Assembly: GCA_910575245.1 (NCBI GenBank)
Contig: CAJTEN010000006.1
Span: 62,001 to 126,000 of the forward strand
Length of the DNA: 64,000 nucleotides
DNA from: Clostridia bacterium
GTDB lineage: Bacteria > Bacillota > Clostridia > Lachnospirales > Lachnospiraceae
Reading direction: 5' to 3'
Below are positions 53,872-62,439 of this stretch, piece after piece. Numbering within the stretch: the first letter of the stretch is position 1; the number at the start of each line of letters is the position of its first letter. Position numbers and translations under genes: made by a program. The notes beneath the pieces were generated by a model. It was not told the origin of the DNA. It ran no database searches and was given only the letters and a program-made list of their open reading frames with translations.

Positions 53872-55965
53872 TTACGCATCACTTCCAGACTCGGCAACCT
53901 TACCCGCTCTCGCCGCAACTTCCTTCGCCTGTACATCACTCGGAGCCTGCTCATATCTCGCGAACTCATACATGTAGGTACCGCGTCCGCCGGTCATGGA
54001 ACGAAGATCGGTGCAATATCCGTTCAGGCATGCCATCGGGATATCAGCTTCGATCACGGTCTTGCCTTCTCCTGCCGGATTCATGCCAAGCACACGGCCT
54101 CTCTTCTTGTTCAGATCGCCCATAACGTCACCGGTATAGGAATCCGGTACAGTCACTTTCAGATTGGCAATCGGCTCGAGCAGAACCGGCCCCGCCTCCA
54201 TGAAGCCCTTCTTGAACGCCTGGATCGTCGCCATCTTAAATGCCATCTCGGAAGAATCTACCGGATGATAGGATCCGTCATAAAGCACTGCCTTCACGCC
54301 CACCACCGGATAAGCTGCCAGCGGTCCGCTGACTACAGAGTCCTGCAGGCCCTTCTCCACTGCCGGGAAGAAGTTCTTCGGAACCGCACCGCCTACAACC
54401 TCCTGCTCAAATACATAAGCCGCATCCAGATCGCCGGATGCCTCGAAGCGCATCTTGACATGTCCGTACTGGCCGTGTCCACCGGACTGCTTCTTATACT
54501 TATACTCTACATCCGATTTCTTACGGATCGTCTCCCTGTAAGCAATCTTAGGATCTTCCAGTTCGATCTCCACCTTATACTCATTCAGAAGTCTGCTGGC
54601 AACCACTTCCAGATGCAGGTCGCCCATACCATAGAGCAGGGACTGTCTGTTCTCCGCATCGTTGACAATCCATAATGTCTGGTCCTCATGCCGCATCTTC
54701 TGCAATGCCTGGGATACCTTATCCACATCGCCTTTATTCTTAGCTTTATATCTCTTGTATGTATACGGTGTAGAGATCTCGGCCTTGCCATAGCGGATAA
54801 TTCTTGCTTTCGTGGAAAGAGTATTACCTGTTCTGGCTGCCGTCAGCTTCGCAATGGCGCCGATATCTCCCGCATGCAGCTCCTTCACCTCGATCGGCTT
54901 GCTTCCCTGCATAACATAGAGTTTGTTGATCTTCTCTTCCACTTCCTTCTCGTCATTGTAGATCACGTCATCATTCTTAAATACGCCCGAGCATACCTTA
55001 ATCAATGAATATTTACCGATAAACGGATCAACGATCGTCTTGAAGATATAAGCGGATTTCGGTTTCGAGAAATCAAAATTCGCCTGGAATATTTCATTGC
55101 TCTTAAGATCAATACCTGCAAGTTCACGGTTCTCCGGACTCGGCATATATTTAACAATGTCATCAAGCAATGTGTAAATACCCTGACAAAGTACATTGGA
55201 TCCCATAGACATAGGCACGATACTGCCGTCCATAACGTTGGTGCGCAGCGCCGCCCTGATCTCCGCCTCTGAGAAACTCTCACCGTTAAAATAGCGCTCC
55301 ATAAATTCTTCACTGGTCTCGGCTACCGCTTCCATCAGAGTATCGCGGCAAAGCTGCAGGTTATCCTTGCTGTATTCCGGCATCTCGCACTCCACAACTT
55401 CCTTGCCTTCCCAGCGGTATGCCTGCTCTGTAATCACATTGATATAACCGACGAACTTCTCGTTCTCACGGACCGGCAGATGGAAAGGAGCCATCTTCTT
55501 ACCGTACTTATCGGTCATGTCTGACACGACCTGTCTGAAAGAAGCATTATCGATATCCATATCCGTCACAAATACAAATCTGGGCAGCTTATACTTATCG
55601 CACAGCTCCCATGCTTTCTCTGTGCCGACCTCCAAACCGGCCTTACCGGATACAACAATAATCGCCGCATCCGCTGTGGATACAGCCTCCTCAACCTCTC
55701 CTACGAAATCAAAGAATCCGGGCGTATCCAGCACGTTGATCTTGACACCCTCCCATTCGATCGGAATAACAGATGTCGCAATGGATATATGGCGCTTCTG
55801 CTCTTCTTTACCAAAGTCACTTACTGTGTTCCCGTCATCTACTTTACCCATCCTGGAAGTGATACCGGACAGGTATGCCATCGCCTCCACCAGGCTGGTC
55901 TTACCGCAGCCGCCATGCCCCAGTAAAACCACATTACGAATCTTATCCGTTGTGTAAATGTTCAT
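53872..55965 (-). CDS. Elongation factor G-like translational GTPase
   Basis: This 697-residue EF-G homologue has the full domain set. The G domain has P-loop GHGGCGKTS (16-24) and G3 DTPGF near 80. Domain II follows (SAYIFKTIVDPFIGKYSLIKV), then domain III. Domain IV carries the tip region YHPVDSSEMAFKMA, and domain V ends the protein. The G4 motif is TDMD (134-137) instead of NKMD. Such EF-G2-type paralogues exist beside canonical FusA in many Clostridia; their role in translocation or recycling is unclear. GGAGG lies 10 nt before the ATG at 55965; an earlier in-frame ATG has no ribosome site. Canonical fusA is not in this window. Confidence 0.9.
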   Translation of the reverse strand: MNIYTTDKIRNVVLLGHGGCGKTSLVEAMAYLSGITSRMGKVDDGNTVSDFGKEEQKRHISIATSVIPIEWEGVKINVLDTPGFFDFVGEVEEAVSTADAAIIVVSGKAGLEVGTEKAWELCDKYKLPRFVFVTDMDIDNASFRQVVSDMTDKYGKKMAPFHLPVRENEKFVGYINVITEQAYRWEGKEVVECEMPEYSKDNLQLCRDTLMEAVAETSEEFMERYFNGESFSEAEIRAALRTNVMDGSIVPMSMGSNVLCQGIYTLLDDIVKYMPSPENRELAGIDLKSNEIFQANFDFSKPKSAYIFKTIVDPFIGKYSLIKVCSGVFKNDDVIYNDEKEVEEKINKLYVMQGSKPIEVKELHAGDIGAIAKLTAARTGNTLSTKARIIRYGKAEISTPYTYKRYKAKNKGDVDKVSQALQKMRHEDQTLWIVNDAENRQSLLYGMGDLHLEVVASRLLNEYKVEIELEDPKIAYRETIRKKSDVEYKYKKQSGGHGQYGHVKMRFEASGDLDAAYVFEQEVVGGAVPKNFFPAVEKGLQDSVVSGPLAAYPVVGVKAVLYDGSYHPVDSSEMAFKMATIQAFKKGFMEAGPVLLEPIANLKVTVPDSYTGDVMGDLNKKRGRVLGMNPAGEGKTVIEADIPMACLNGYCTDLRSMTGGRGTYMYEFARYEQAPSDVQAKEVAARAGKVAESGSDA

Positions 55966-56072
55966 TTCTCGCAATCCTCCAGTTCTGTTATTCACTTATG
56001 ATTGGGCCAAATCTCAGTCTGTATTTACAGTACAATTCATATCTGTTTATTCCCAAGCACAAATATAAGTAT

Positions 56073-56101
56073 ATTTTACTAAATTGCGCAGAAAATTTCA
56101 A
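56073..56101 (-). promoter_or_regulatory. Sigma-A promoter of the EF-G-like gene
   Basis: TTGAAA (56096-56101), a 17-nt spacer and TAAAAT (56073-56078) on the minus strand. The leader is about 100 nt. Confidence 0.65.
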
Positions 56102-56252
56102 CAACAATTATACATTCTGCACACGATTTTTGCGTCAATTTTATCTGTCCTTTTCCATTTTCACAACAAACGCTCCTTCCAAATCCCACCCACGCCAGTT
56201 TCCGCAATCGTCCGCTTTCTTACTATTACCCATTATCGGCTTCTTTTTCCTC

Positions 56253-56281
56253 TTGTGGCTAAAACTCCGAAATGCTATACT
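56253..56281 (+). promoter_or_regulatory. Sigma-A promoter of tyrA-aroA
   Basis: TTGTGG (56253-56258), a 17-nt spacer and TATACT (56276-56281), 45 nt before the tyrA ATG. Confidence 0.65.
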
Positions 56282-56325
56282 ATTACATGCATTCATTTTA
56301 TGAATTATGAAAGGTAACAAGACAT

Positions 56326-57444
56326 ATGAATACTCTAACTTGCGGCTTTATCGGCCTGGGACTGATCGGCGGCTCAATTGCGAGAGCCATACGCAGCGCC
56401 TGCCCGGACGCCCGCCTGATTGCATACGATATTCAGGAAGCTTCCCTGCAGCTTGCCCATAGAGACCGGGTGATCGATGAGATCTGCCCCTCTATCAATG
56501 CATCTTTCGGCTGCTGTGACTATATTTTCCTGTGTGCCCCCGTTTCCCACAATGACGAAAATCTGCTTACTTTAAAGCAGCATCTGTCCCCACAGACGAT
56601 TCTGACTGATGTGGGAAGCGTCAAGACCGGCATCCACAGGCAGGTGGACGCGCTTGGATTAAAAGATCTCTTCATCGGCGGACATCCCATGACAGGCTCC
56701 GAGCGTTTCGGATATCAGAATTCCAAGGCGTCTCTTCTGGAAAACGCATACTATATTCTGACCCCCTCCGATACCGTTTCCGGTGACAAACTGTACAGCT
56801 ACCGGACTCTGGTTGAATCCATGGGCGCGATTCCGCTCATATTAAACTATGAAGAACACGACTATGTGACTGCCGCCGTGTCTCATCTTCCCCATGTGAT
56901 CGCGGCTTCGTTGGTGAACCATGTCAGAAACTCCGACTCCGAAGCAGGCATCATGAAGCTGATCGCCGCCGGCGGGTTCAAGGACATCACCCGCATTGCA
57001 TCTTCTTCACCCGACATGTGGCAGCAGATCTGCCTTATGAATACAGCCAACATCACAAAATTATTGAAAGAATATATCCACTATCTGACAGAGATTTCCG
57101 ACTGCATAGAAAGCAGGTCCGCAGATGCTCTCTATGAGTTCTTTGATTCTGCCAGACATTACCGAGAATCCTTTACCAACCTATCCAGCGGCCCGATCAA
57201 GACAGAACATGTTCTTACCGTGGATATCGCGGACAAGCCGGGCTCTGTTGCCGCCATCACTTCTCTGCTTGCCCGGCACGATGTAAGCATTAAAAATATC
57301 GGCATCAATCACAACAGAGAGCTGGCCGAGGGCGCACTCCGAATTGAGTTTCATGGAACGGCGGCCACCCGGAAAGCAATCGGCCTGTTAACCGGTCAGG
57401 GATACAAAATACATACCAAGGAGGCACAACATGATCTTTCATAA
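56326..57444 (+). CDS. tyrA: Prephenate dehydrogenase with C-terminal ACT domain
   Basis: This 372-residue enzyme converts prephenate to 4-hydroxyphenylpyruvate for tyrosine. The Rossmann motif GFIGLGLIGGSIARAI lies at the N-terminus. The active-site region is GGHPMTGSERFGYQNS. The helical dimer domain has TAAVSHLPHVIAASL. The last 75 residues or so (VLTVDIADKPGSVAAITSLL) are an ACT domain, usual for feedback control by tyrosine. AAAGG precedes the ATG by about 11 nt. Its end overlaps aroA by 14 nt. Confidence 0.95.
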   Translation: MNTLTCGFIGLGLIGGSIARAIRSACPDARLIAYDIQEASLQLAHRDRVIDEICPSINASFGCCDYIFLCAPVSHNDENLLTLKQHLSPQTILTDVGSVKTGIHRQVDALGLKDLFIGGHPMTGSERFGYQNSKASLLENAYYILTPSDTVSGDKLYSYRTLVESMGAIPLILNYEEHDYVTAAVSHLPHVIAASLVNHVRNSDSEAGIMKLIAAGGFKDITRIASSSPDMWQQICLMNTANITKLLKEYIHYLTEISDCIESRSADALYEFFDSARHYRESFTNLSSGPIKTEHVLTVDIADKPGSVAAITSLLARHDVSIKNIGINHNRELAEGALRIEFHGTAATRKAIGLLTGQGYKIHTKEAQHDLS

Positions 57445-58705
57445 AGCAGGGCATTTAAAGGGAGAAGTGACAATCCCGGGAGACAAATCCATTTCACACA
57501 GAGCCGTAATGTTTGGGGCGCTGGCTGAAGGCACTACAGAGATCCTCAATTTCCTGCAGGGCGCGGACTGCCTCTCCACAATAGAATGTTTCCGTAAAAT
57601 GGGAGTCACAATAGAAAATACACCGGAACATATTCTGATTCATGGCAAAGGGCTTCACGGCCTGCAGGCGCCTGAGGACGTACTGGATGCCGGCAACAGC
57701 GGCACCACCACCCGGCTGATCTCCGGTATTCTGGCGGCACAGCCGTTCGAGACTACTCTGACCGGTGACGCGTCGATTCAGAAGCGTCCCATGCGCCGCA
57801 TCATGGAACCACTGTCTATGATGGGAGCCCACATTACAAGTATCAATGGCAATGACTGTGCGCCGCTTCATATTGCAGGCGCTCCCCTGCACGGCATACA
57901 CTATCACTCCAAAGTTGCCTCCGCCCAGGTGAAATCAGCCATCCTGCTGGCCGGTTTATATGCCGACGGCATTACAAAAGTTACCGAACCAACCGTCAGC
58001 CGCAATCACTCTGAAATCATGCTGCGTTATTTCGGAGCTTCCGTACATACCGAAGGTACCACTGCTACCATACAGCCGGAGCCTTCTTTATTTGGACAGA
58101 AAGTATGTGTACCCGGCGACATCTCTTCCGCCGCCTATTTTATTGCTGCCGGACTGCTTGTCCCCGGCGCGGAAATACTGATCCGAAACGTCGGGATCAA
58201 TCCAACCAGAGACGGTATCCTCAAAGTTGCCCTGGAAATGGGCGGTAACATTACCTGTCTGAATGTAAATAACGACGGAGAACCTACCGCCGACCTGCTT
58301 GTAAAGCACAGCACGCTTCACGGTATCACGATCGGGGGAGATATTATACCGACTCTGATCGACGAACTCCCGGTCATCAATGTCCTGGCTGCCTGTGCGG
58401 AAGGCACCACAATCATCAAAGATGCTGCCGAATTGAAGGTCAAAGAATCCAACCGCATCGATGTCATGGTCAGATATTTAAGCGAAATGGGATGTGATAT
58501 CACCGGCACTGATGACGGCATGGTCATCCATGGCGGCAGAGCCTTACACGGTACCACCATAGATTCGCACATGGATCACCGGATCGCCATGAGCTTCGCC
58601 ATCGCCTCCCTGACCGCCGATGGTACCACCGAGATTACGGACAGTGATGTGGTCACCATCAGCTATCCCGGGTTCTATGAAGATCTGCAGAAACTCATGC
58701 AGTAA
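57431..58705 (+). CDS. aroA: EPSP synthase (3-phosphoshikimate 1-carboxyvinyltransferase)
   Basis: This 424-residue enzyme joins phosphoenolpyruvate and shikimate-3-phosphate in the shikimate pathway. Diagnostic motifs are GDKSISHRAVMFGALAEGT (S3P), LDAGNSGTTTRLISGIL (PEP site), KSAILLAGLYADG and LKVKESNRIDVM. The missing alanine of glyphosate-sensitive class I enzymes and the general spacing suggest a class II-type enzyme, but this is not certain. GGAGGC lies 8 nt before the ATG, inside tyrA. Confidence 0.96.
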   Translation: MIFHKAGHLKGEVTIPGDKSISHRAVMFGALAEGTTEILNFLQGADCLSTIECFRKMGVTIENTPEHILIHGKGLHGLQAPEDVLDAGNSGTTTRLISGILAAQPFETTLTGDASIQKRPMRRIMEPLSMMGAHITSINGNDCAPLHIAGAPLHGIHYHSKVASAQVKSAILLAGLYADGITKVTEPTVSRNHSEIMLRYFGASVHTEGTTATIQPEPSLFGQKVCVPGDISSAAYFIAAGLLVPGAEILIRNVGINPTRDGILKVALEMGGNITCLNVNNDGEPTADLLVKHSTLHGITIGGDIIPTLIDELPVINVLAACAEGTTIIKDAAELKVKESNRIDVMVRYLSEMGCDITGTDDGMVIHGGRALHGTTIDSHMDHRIAMSFAIASLTADGTTEITDSDVVTISYPGFYEDLQKLMQ

Positions 58706-58757
58706 CAGCGCCCCTACGGTAAGCAAATCCCGCAAATCCGGAGCAATTTCCTATCGT

Positions 58758-58798
58758 ATAAAAAGCAAGCGGTACACTCCTGTCCGCTTGCTTTTTAT
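58758..58798 (+). terminator. Terminator of tyrA-aroA
   Basis: ATAAAAAGCAAGCGG and CCGCTTGCTTTTTAT form a 15-bp stem with an 11-nt loop. The T-run is in the second arm. The symmetry allows action on the convergent vanZ-like transcript too. Confidence 0.88.
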
Positions 58799-58827
58799 AA
58801 TTTAACGCATATTAATTTCCGGTTCCC

Positions 58828-59325
58828 TTATCCTGACATCTTAACCAGAAGCCGGTTTATAAAATAAGAACCTACCATGCATATGATTCCTGTCAGGCAC
58901 CCATACCAATTCAATTCCACATCCGTCATTTGAAAATGTCTGCCGTCTATGTACTGCTTAAAATACTCTGTATAATATGCCATCATATAGCAAACCACAC
59001 CCGCCAGAAACACCCCTGCAATTCTAAAATATCCTCTGAAAATGACCATACTGACAAAGGCCGATACCAGTCCTACCACAAAAAACAACGCCAAATGTGC
59101 TCCATAGCGAATTACCCGGCTGATTGTTTCTATCTGGTCCTGTTTCGGATCATCAAAAATCGCACCGGCTACCCTTTCAGCCATCCGCATCGTTACGTTG
59201 ATAGAGCTTGCACCGTTCTGAAAAGAAACTATCATCACAAAATATACCAGCAATGCCAGCGCAAGGACTGATGCAAAGATCACGATAAGTTCCAGCCATA
59301 GATTTCTATGTTTTTCATGCTTCAT
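58828..59325 (-). CDS. VanZ-family membrane protein
   Basis: This 165-residue protein has about four hydrophobic segments (VIFASVLALALLVYFVMIV, LALFFVVGLVSAFVSMVIF, VFLAGVVCYMMAYY, LTGIICMVGSYFI). The VanZ pattern includes FQNGAS, GAHLALFFVVGL and EYFKQYIDGRHFQMTDVELNWYG. The family is named after a teicoplanin-resistance protein, but most members have no proven role. It follows the PilZ gene by 15 nt, so they probably share a transcript. Confidence 0.88.
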   Translation of the reverse strand: MKHEKHRNLWLELIVIFASVLALALLVYFVMIVSFQNGASSINVTMRMAERVAGAIFDDPKQDQIETISRVIRYGAHLALFFVVGLVSAFVSMVIFRGYFRIAGVFLAGVVCYMMAYYTEYFKQYIDGRHFQMTDVELNWYGCLTGIICMVGSYFINRLLVKMSG

Positions 59326-59340
59326 TCTGCTATATAATCC

Positions 59341-59682
59341 CTATGCATTCATTTTCTTGATCGTGCTGTATGTCTCGATCCTGCTGGCATCCATCTCTGA
59401 CATGCCGATAAAAATCGCGCCATACTCAAACATACCGTTCTGGCGGTTCTCAACACGCACAATCTCCAGAAAGACATGGAGAACTTCCTTGGTCCAAATC
59501 GTCAGAAAGGCTTCGTATACCGCACCCATATCCAGTCTCTCCATACAGGTAAAACCAACTCCTGTCTTGGAACAATCGTTTATCTCGATGCCTATCCTCT
59601 CTGCTTTACCGCCCTGGTCCATTCTCTTGACCACCAGCTTGCCTTCCAGTTCTATCCGTTGATTTTTTCTTCTTTCCTGCAT
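59341..59682 (-). CDS. PilZ-domain protein, predicted c-di-GMP receptor
   Basis: This 113-residue single-domain protein has the two c-di-GMP-binding motifs: RRKNQR (RxxxR, residues 4-9) at the start and NDCSKTGVGF (D/NxSxxG) near residue 35. The beta-barrel core runs through VYEAFLTIW and GMFEYGAIFIGM. It is cytoplasmic. No cyclic-di-GMP cyclase or hydrolase lies in the window; the pairing with a VanZ-like gene suggests an envelope target (inference). Confidence 0.88.
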   Translation of the reverse strand: MQERRKNQRIELEGKLVVKRMDQGGKAERIGIEINDCSKTGVGFTCMERLDMGAVYEAFLTIWTKEVLHVFLEIVRVENRQNGMFEYGAIFIGMSEMDASRIETYSTIKKMNA

Positions 59683-59792
59683 AATTCTTTACCTTCCTCT
59701 TACCTAAAAGTAGCATCCTGTATTGAAGTGTGTCTTCTTCGTAAAATACTCTCTGTGTTTTCACACAAAACATACTTCTCTTTTATTTTACT

Positions 59793-60842
59793 CTATTTAT
59801 TGTCTTTTGTAAAGGAATCCGTAAGGAACATTGCATCCCCAAAACTAAAAAATCTGTACTTTTCCCGTATCGCTTCCTCATAGGCATGCAGTACATTCTC
59901 TCTGCCTGCCAGCGCCGAAACCAGCATAACCAGAGTAGATTCCGGAAGATGAAAGTTCGTGATCAGGCAATCCATTACCTTAAACCGGTAGCCCGGATAT
60001 ATGAAAATCTCTGTATTATCGCAGCACGCCTCCAGTGTGCCGTCCTCCTTCGCCGCACTCTCCACAGTCCTGCAGCTGGTAGTTCCCACACAGATGATCC
60101 GTCCGCCGGCCGCCTTCGCCCTATTAATCTTCTCCGCCGCCTCCTCCGTCACCTGATAATATTCGGAATGCATATGGTGCTCCAGTATATTATCCGTCTT
60201 GACAGGCCGGAAAGTTCCCAGTCCCACATGCAGTGTCACAAACGCGGTCTCAACTCCCTTTTCTTCTATCTTCCGAAGCAGTTCATTCGTAAAATGCAGC
60301 CCTGCCGTAGGCGCCGCAGCAGATCCCTCGTATCTGGCATACACCGTCTGATAACGGTTCTTGTCCTGTAATTTGTGCGTTATGTAGGGCGGCAGCGGCA
60401 TTTCTCCAAGACGGTCCAGCACTTCTTCGAAAATACCCTCATAGGAAAATTGTACCAGGCGGTTTCCCTCCTCCACAATTTCCAGTACCTTGGCACGCAG
60501 ACATCCATCCCCAAAGCTGATGCATGTTCCCGGCCTGGCTTTCCTGCCCGGCTTCACAAGAGTCTCCCATACGTCATTTTCTCTTCTTTTCAGAAGAAGA
60601 ACCTCGATAGCCGCTCCTGTATCTTCCTTAACCCCCATAAGCCTGGCCGGCAATACCTTCGTGTTATTTAAGACCAGGCAGTCGCCCGGTCTCAAATAAT
60701 CCACAATTTCCTTAAAAATATGATGTTCCATGCTGCCGTCTGACTTATTCAGCATCAAAAGCCTGGATCCGGAGCGTTCCTTAAGCGGATCCTGCGCAAT
60801 CAGTTCCTCCGGCAGTTCAAAATAAAAATCTGATTTTCTCAA
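59793..60842 (-). CDS. queA: tRNA preQ1(34) S-adenosylmethionine ribosyltransferase-isomerase
   Basis: This 349-residue QueA makes epoxyqueuosine at tRNA position 34. It opens [19 protein letters not shown], with [50 protein letters not shown] and the end [12 protein letters not shown]. No ATG suits the conserved N-terminus. A TTG at 60842 with AAAGGAG 9 nt upstream is the best start. The frame open to 60917 would overlap the upstream aminopeptidase gene. The distance from that gene is then 19 nt, so the two are cotranscribed. Confidence 0.94.
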   Translation of the reverse strand: MRKSDFYFELPEELIAQDPLKERSGSRLLMLNKSDGSMEHHIFKEIVDYLRPGDCLVLNNTKVLPARLMGVKEDTGAAIEVLLLKRRENDVWETLVKPGRKARPGTCISFGDGCLRAKVLEIVEEGNRLVQFSYEGIFEEVLDRLGEMPLPPYITHKLQDKNRYQTVYARYEGSAAAPTAGLHFTNELLRKIEEKGVETAFVTLHVGLGTFRPVKTDNILEHHMHSEYYQVTEEAAEKINRAKAAGGRIICVGTTSCRTVESAAKEDGTLEACCDNTEIFIYPGYRFKVMDCLITNFHLPESTLVMLVSALAGRENVLHAYEEAIREKYRFFSFGDAMFLTDSFTKDNK

Positions 60843-60861
60843 ACGGGCTGCTCTCCTTTTG

Positions 60862-62286
60862 TTATAAATCCGCATTCTCCAGAAACGCAACATAGCCTCT
60901 CTTCGTCTCATAGACATCTATCTTGCTTGTCGCTTCCCAAGGCGCATGCATATTCAACACCGCAACGCCGCAGTCGATCACGTTCATGCCATACAGTGCG
61001 AGTATATAGGCAATCGTACCGCTGCCGCCAAGATCCACCCTGCCCAGCTCTGCCGTCTGGAAATTGACGCCCGCTTTCTCGAAGATTGCCCTGATATGTC
61101 CCAGATACTCTGCATTGGCATCGTTGGAGCCTGACTTGCCTCTGGCGCCGGTAAATTTGTTAAATACCATACCGCTGCCAAGATAAGCAACATTCTTCTT
61201 ATCGAAGCTGGATGCATAAGCAGGGTCAAAAGCGCTGCTCACATCGGAAGAAAGCATGCAGGAACGGGCCAGGCATCTGCGCACATTAAGCTCACTGTAT
61301 TCTCCTGTCAGATTCATTACCTCTGCCACCGCGTTCTCAAAGAATCTGGACTGCATGCCTGTAGCTCCCACACTGCCGATTTCCTCTTTATCTACCAGAA
61401 TACAGCATGCTGTCCGATTGGTCTGTCCCGTTTCCAGCATTGCTTTCAGAGAAGTAAATGCGCACACTCTGTCATCCTGGCCGTATGACAGGATCATACT
61501 GCGGTCGAAGCCTGCCTCCCGTGCTTTGCCTGCCGGAACCACTTCCAGTTCCGCGGAGATAAAATCCTCTTCCTCAAAATCATAAGATTTCTGCAAAATA
61601 TCCAGAATACCCTTTTTCACGGCATCCTTCTCTGCCGGTTTCTCTTCTTTCTCCTCTTTGTCATCCGTCTTTTTGATCAGAAGCGGCTTGTTCCCGACAA
61701 TAATATCAAGCGCCTCTCCCTCGATGACTTTATTCGCCTTTTTCTCCAGCTGCTCCTGTGCCAGATGAATCAGCAGATCCGACACGAAGAACACCGGATC
61801 ATCTTCCTTTTCCCCCACATTGATTTCCACGGTGGTACCGTCCTTCTTTACTACCACGCCGTGAATGGCCAGCGGAATGGTAACCCACTGGTATTTCTTC
61901 ACACCACCGTAATAGTGCGTATCCAGATAAGCGAATCCTCCGTCCTCATACAGTGGATTCTGTTTGATATCCAGACGGGGCGAATCGATATGCGCACCAA
62001 GAATGTTGATGCCGTCTGCCATTTTATCCTTTCCGATCTGGAACATGACGATGGACTTATTCATCCACACGGAATAAACCTTATCCCCTGCTGACAGCTT
62101 ATCACCGGCTGCGATCACGGCATCCAGTTCCCTGTACCCTTTCTCCTCAATCAGATTCACGATCTGATCGATGCATTCACGCTCTGTCTTGCCATGATCC
62201 AGGAATTCCATATATTCCTGCGCAAAAGTATCCACCGCCTTCAACTGTTCCTCATCATAAAGTTCCCATGTATTCTTATATTCCAT
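60862..62286 (-). CDS. apeB: M18 family aminopeptidase
   Basis: This metallo-aminopeptidase of about 474 residues is cytoplasmic and releases N-terminal (often acidic) residues. Metal-binding features are [14 protein letters not shown] (His/Asp) and [17 protein letters not shown] (Glu pair). The end has [19 protein letters not shown] (His). The Lys/Glu-rich insert near residue 215 ([17 protein letters not shown]) is unusual but in frame. ATG at 62286 is preferred because the ATG 12 nt earlier touches the AAAGGAG; the spacing is still long. A palindromic repeat lies just upstream. Confidence 0.92.
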   Translation of the reverse strand: MEYKNTWELYDEEQLKAVDTFAQEYMEFLDHGKTERECIDQIVNLIEEKGYRELDAVIAAGDKLSAGDKVYSVWMNKSIVMFQIGKDKMADGINILGAHIDSPRLDIKQNPLYEDGGFAYLDTHYYGGVKKYQWVTIPLAIHGVVVKKDGTTVEINVGEKEDDPVFFVSDLLIHLAQEQLEKKANKVIEGEALDIIVGNKPLLIKKTDDKEEKEEKPAEKDAVKKGILDILQKSYDFEEEDFISAELEVVPAGKAREAGFDRSMILSYGQDDRVCAFTSLKAMLETGQTNRTACCILVDKEEIGSVGATGMQSRFFENAVAEVMNLTGEYSELNVRRCLARSCMLSSDVSSAFDPAYASSFDKKNVAYLGSGMVFNKFTGARGKSGSNDANAEYLGHIRAIFEKAGVNFQTAELGRVDLGGSGTIAYILALYGMNVIDCGVAVLNMHAPWEATSKIDVYETKRGYVAFLENADL

Positions 62287-62326
62287 AATGATACCCATCT
62301 CCTTTCACAATCTGTTTCTGCAATTA

Positions 62327-62425
62327 ACGACATTAAAAATTTCGTTTTCGGCTCTGCCAAAGCTTCCGTATATAGCTTTGGCAGGAGACGGAAACAGAAA
62401 TTTGTTATGTCGTTTACTATAATTA
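62327..62425 (-). repeat. MITE-like palindromic element, copy B
   Basis: The outer arms AACGACATTAAAAATTT and AAATTTGTTATGTCGTT, and the inner arms CTGCCAAAGCT and AGCTTTGGCAG, form one long hairpin with a TCCGTATAT loop. It shares its ends, loop and outer flank with copy A. It lies between pheT and the aminopeptidase gene. Confidence 0.8.
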
Positions 62426-62439
62426 CAACGAAGGCATAA

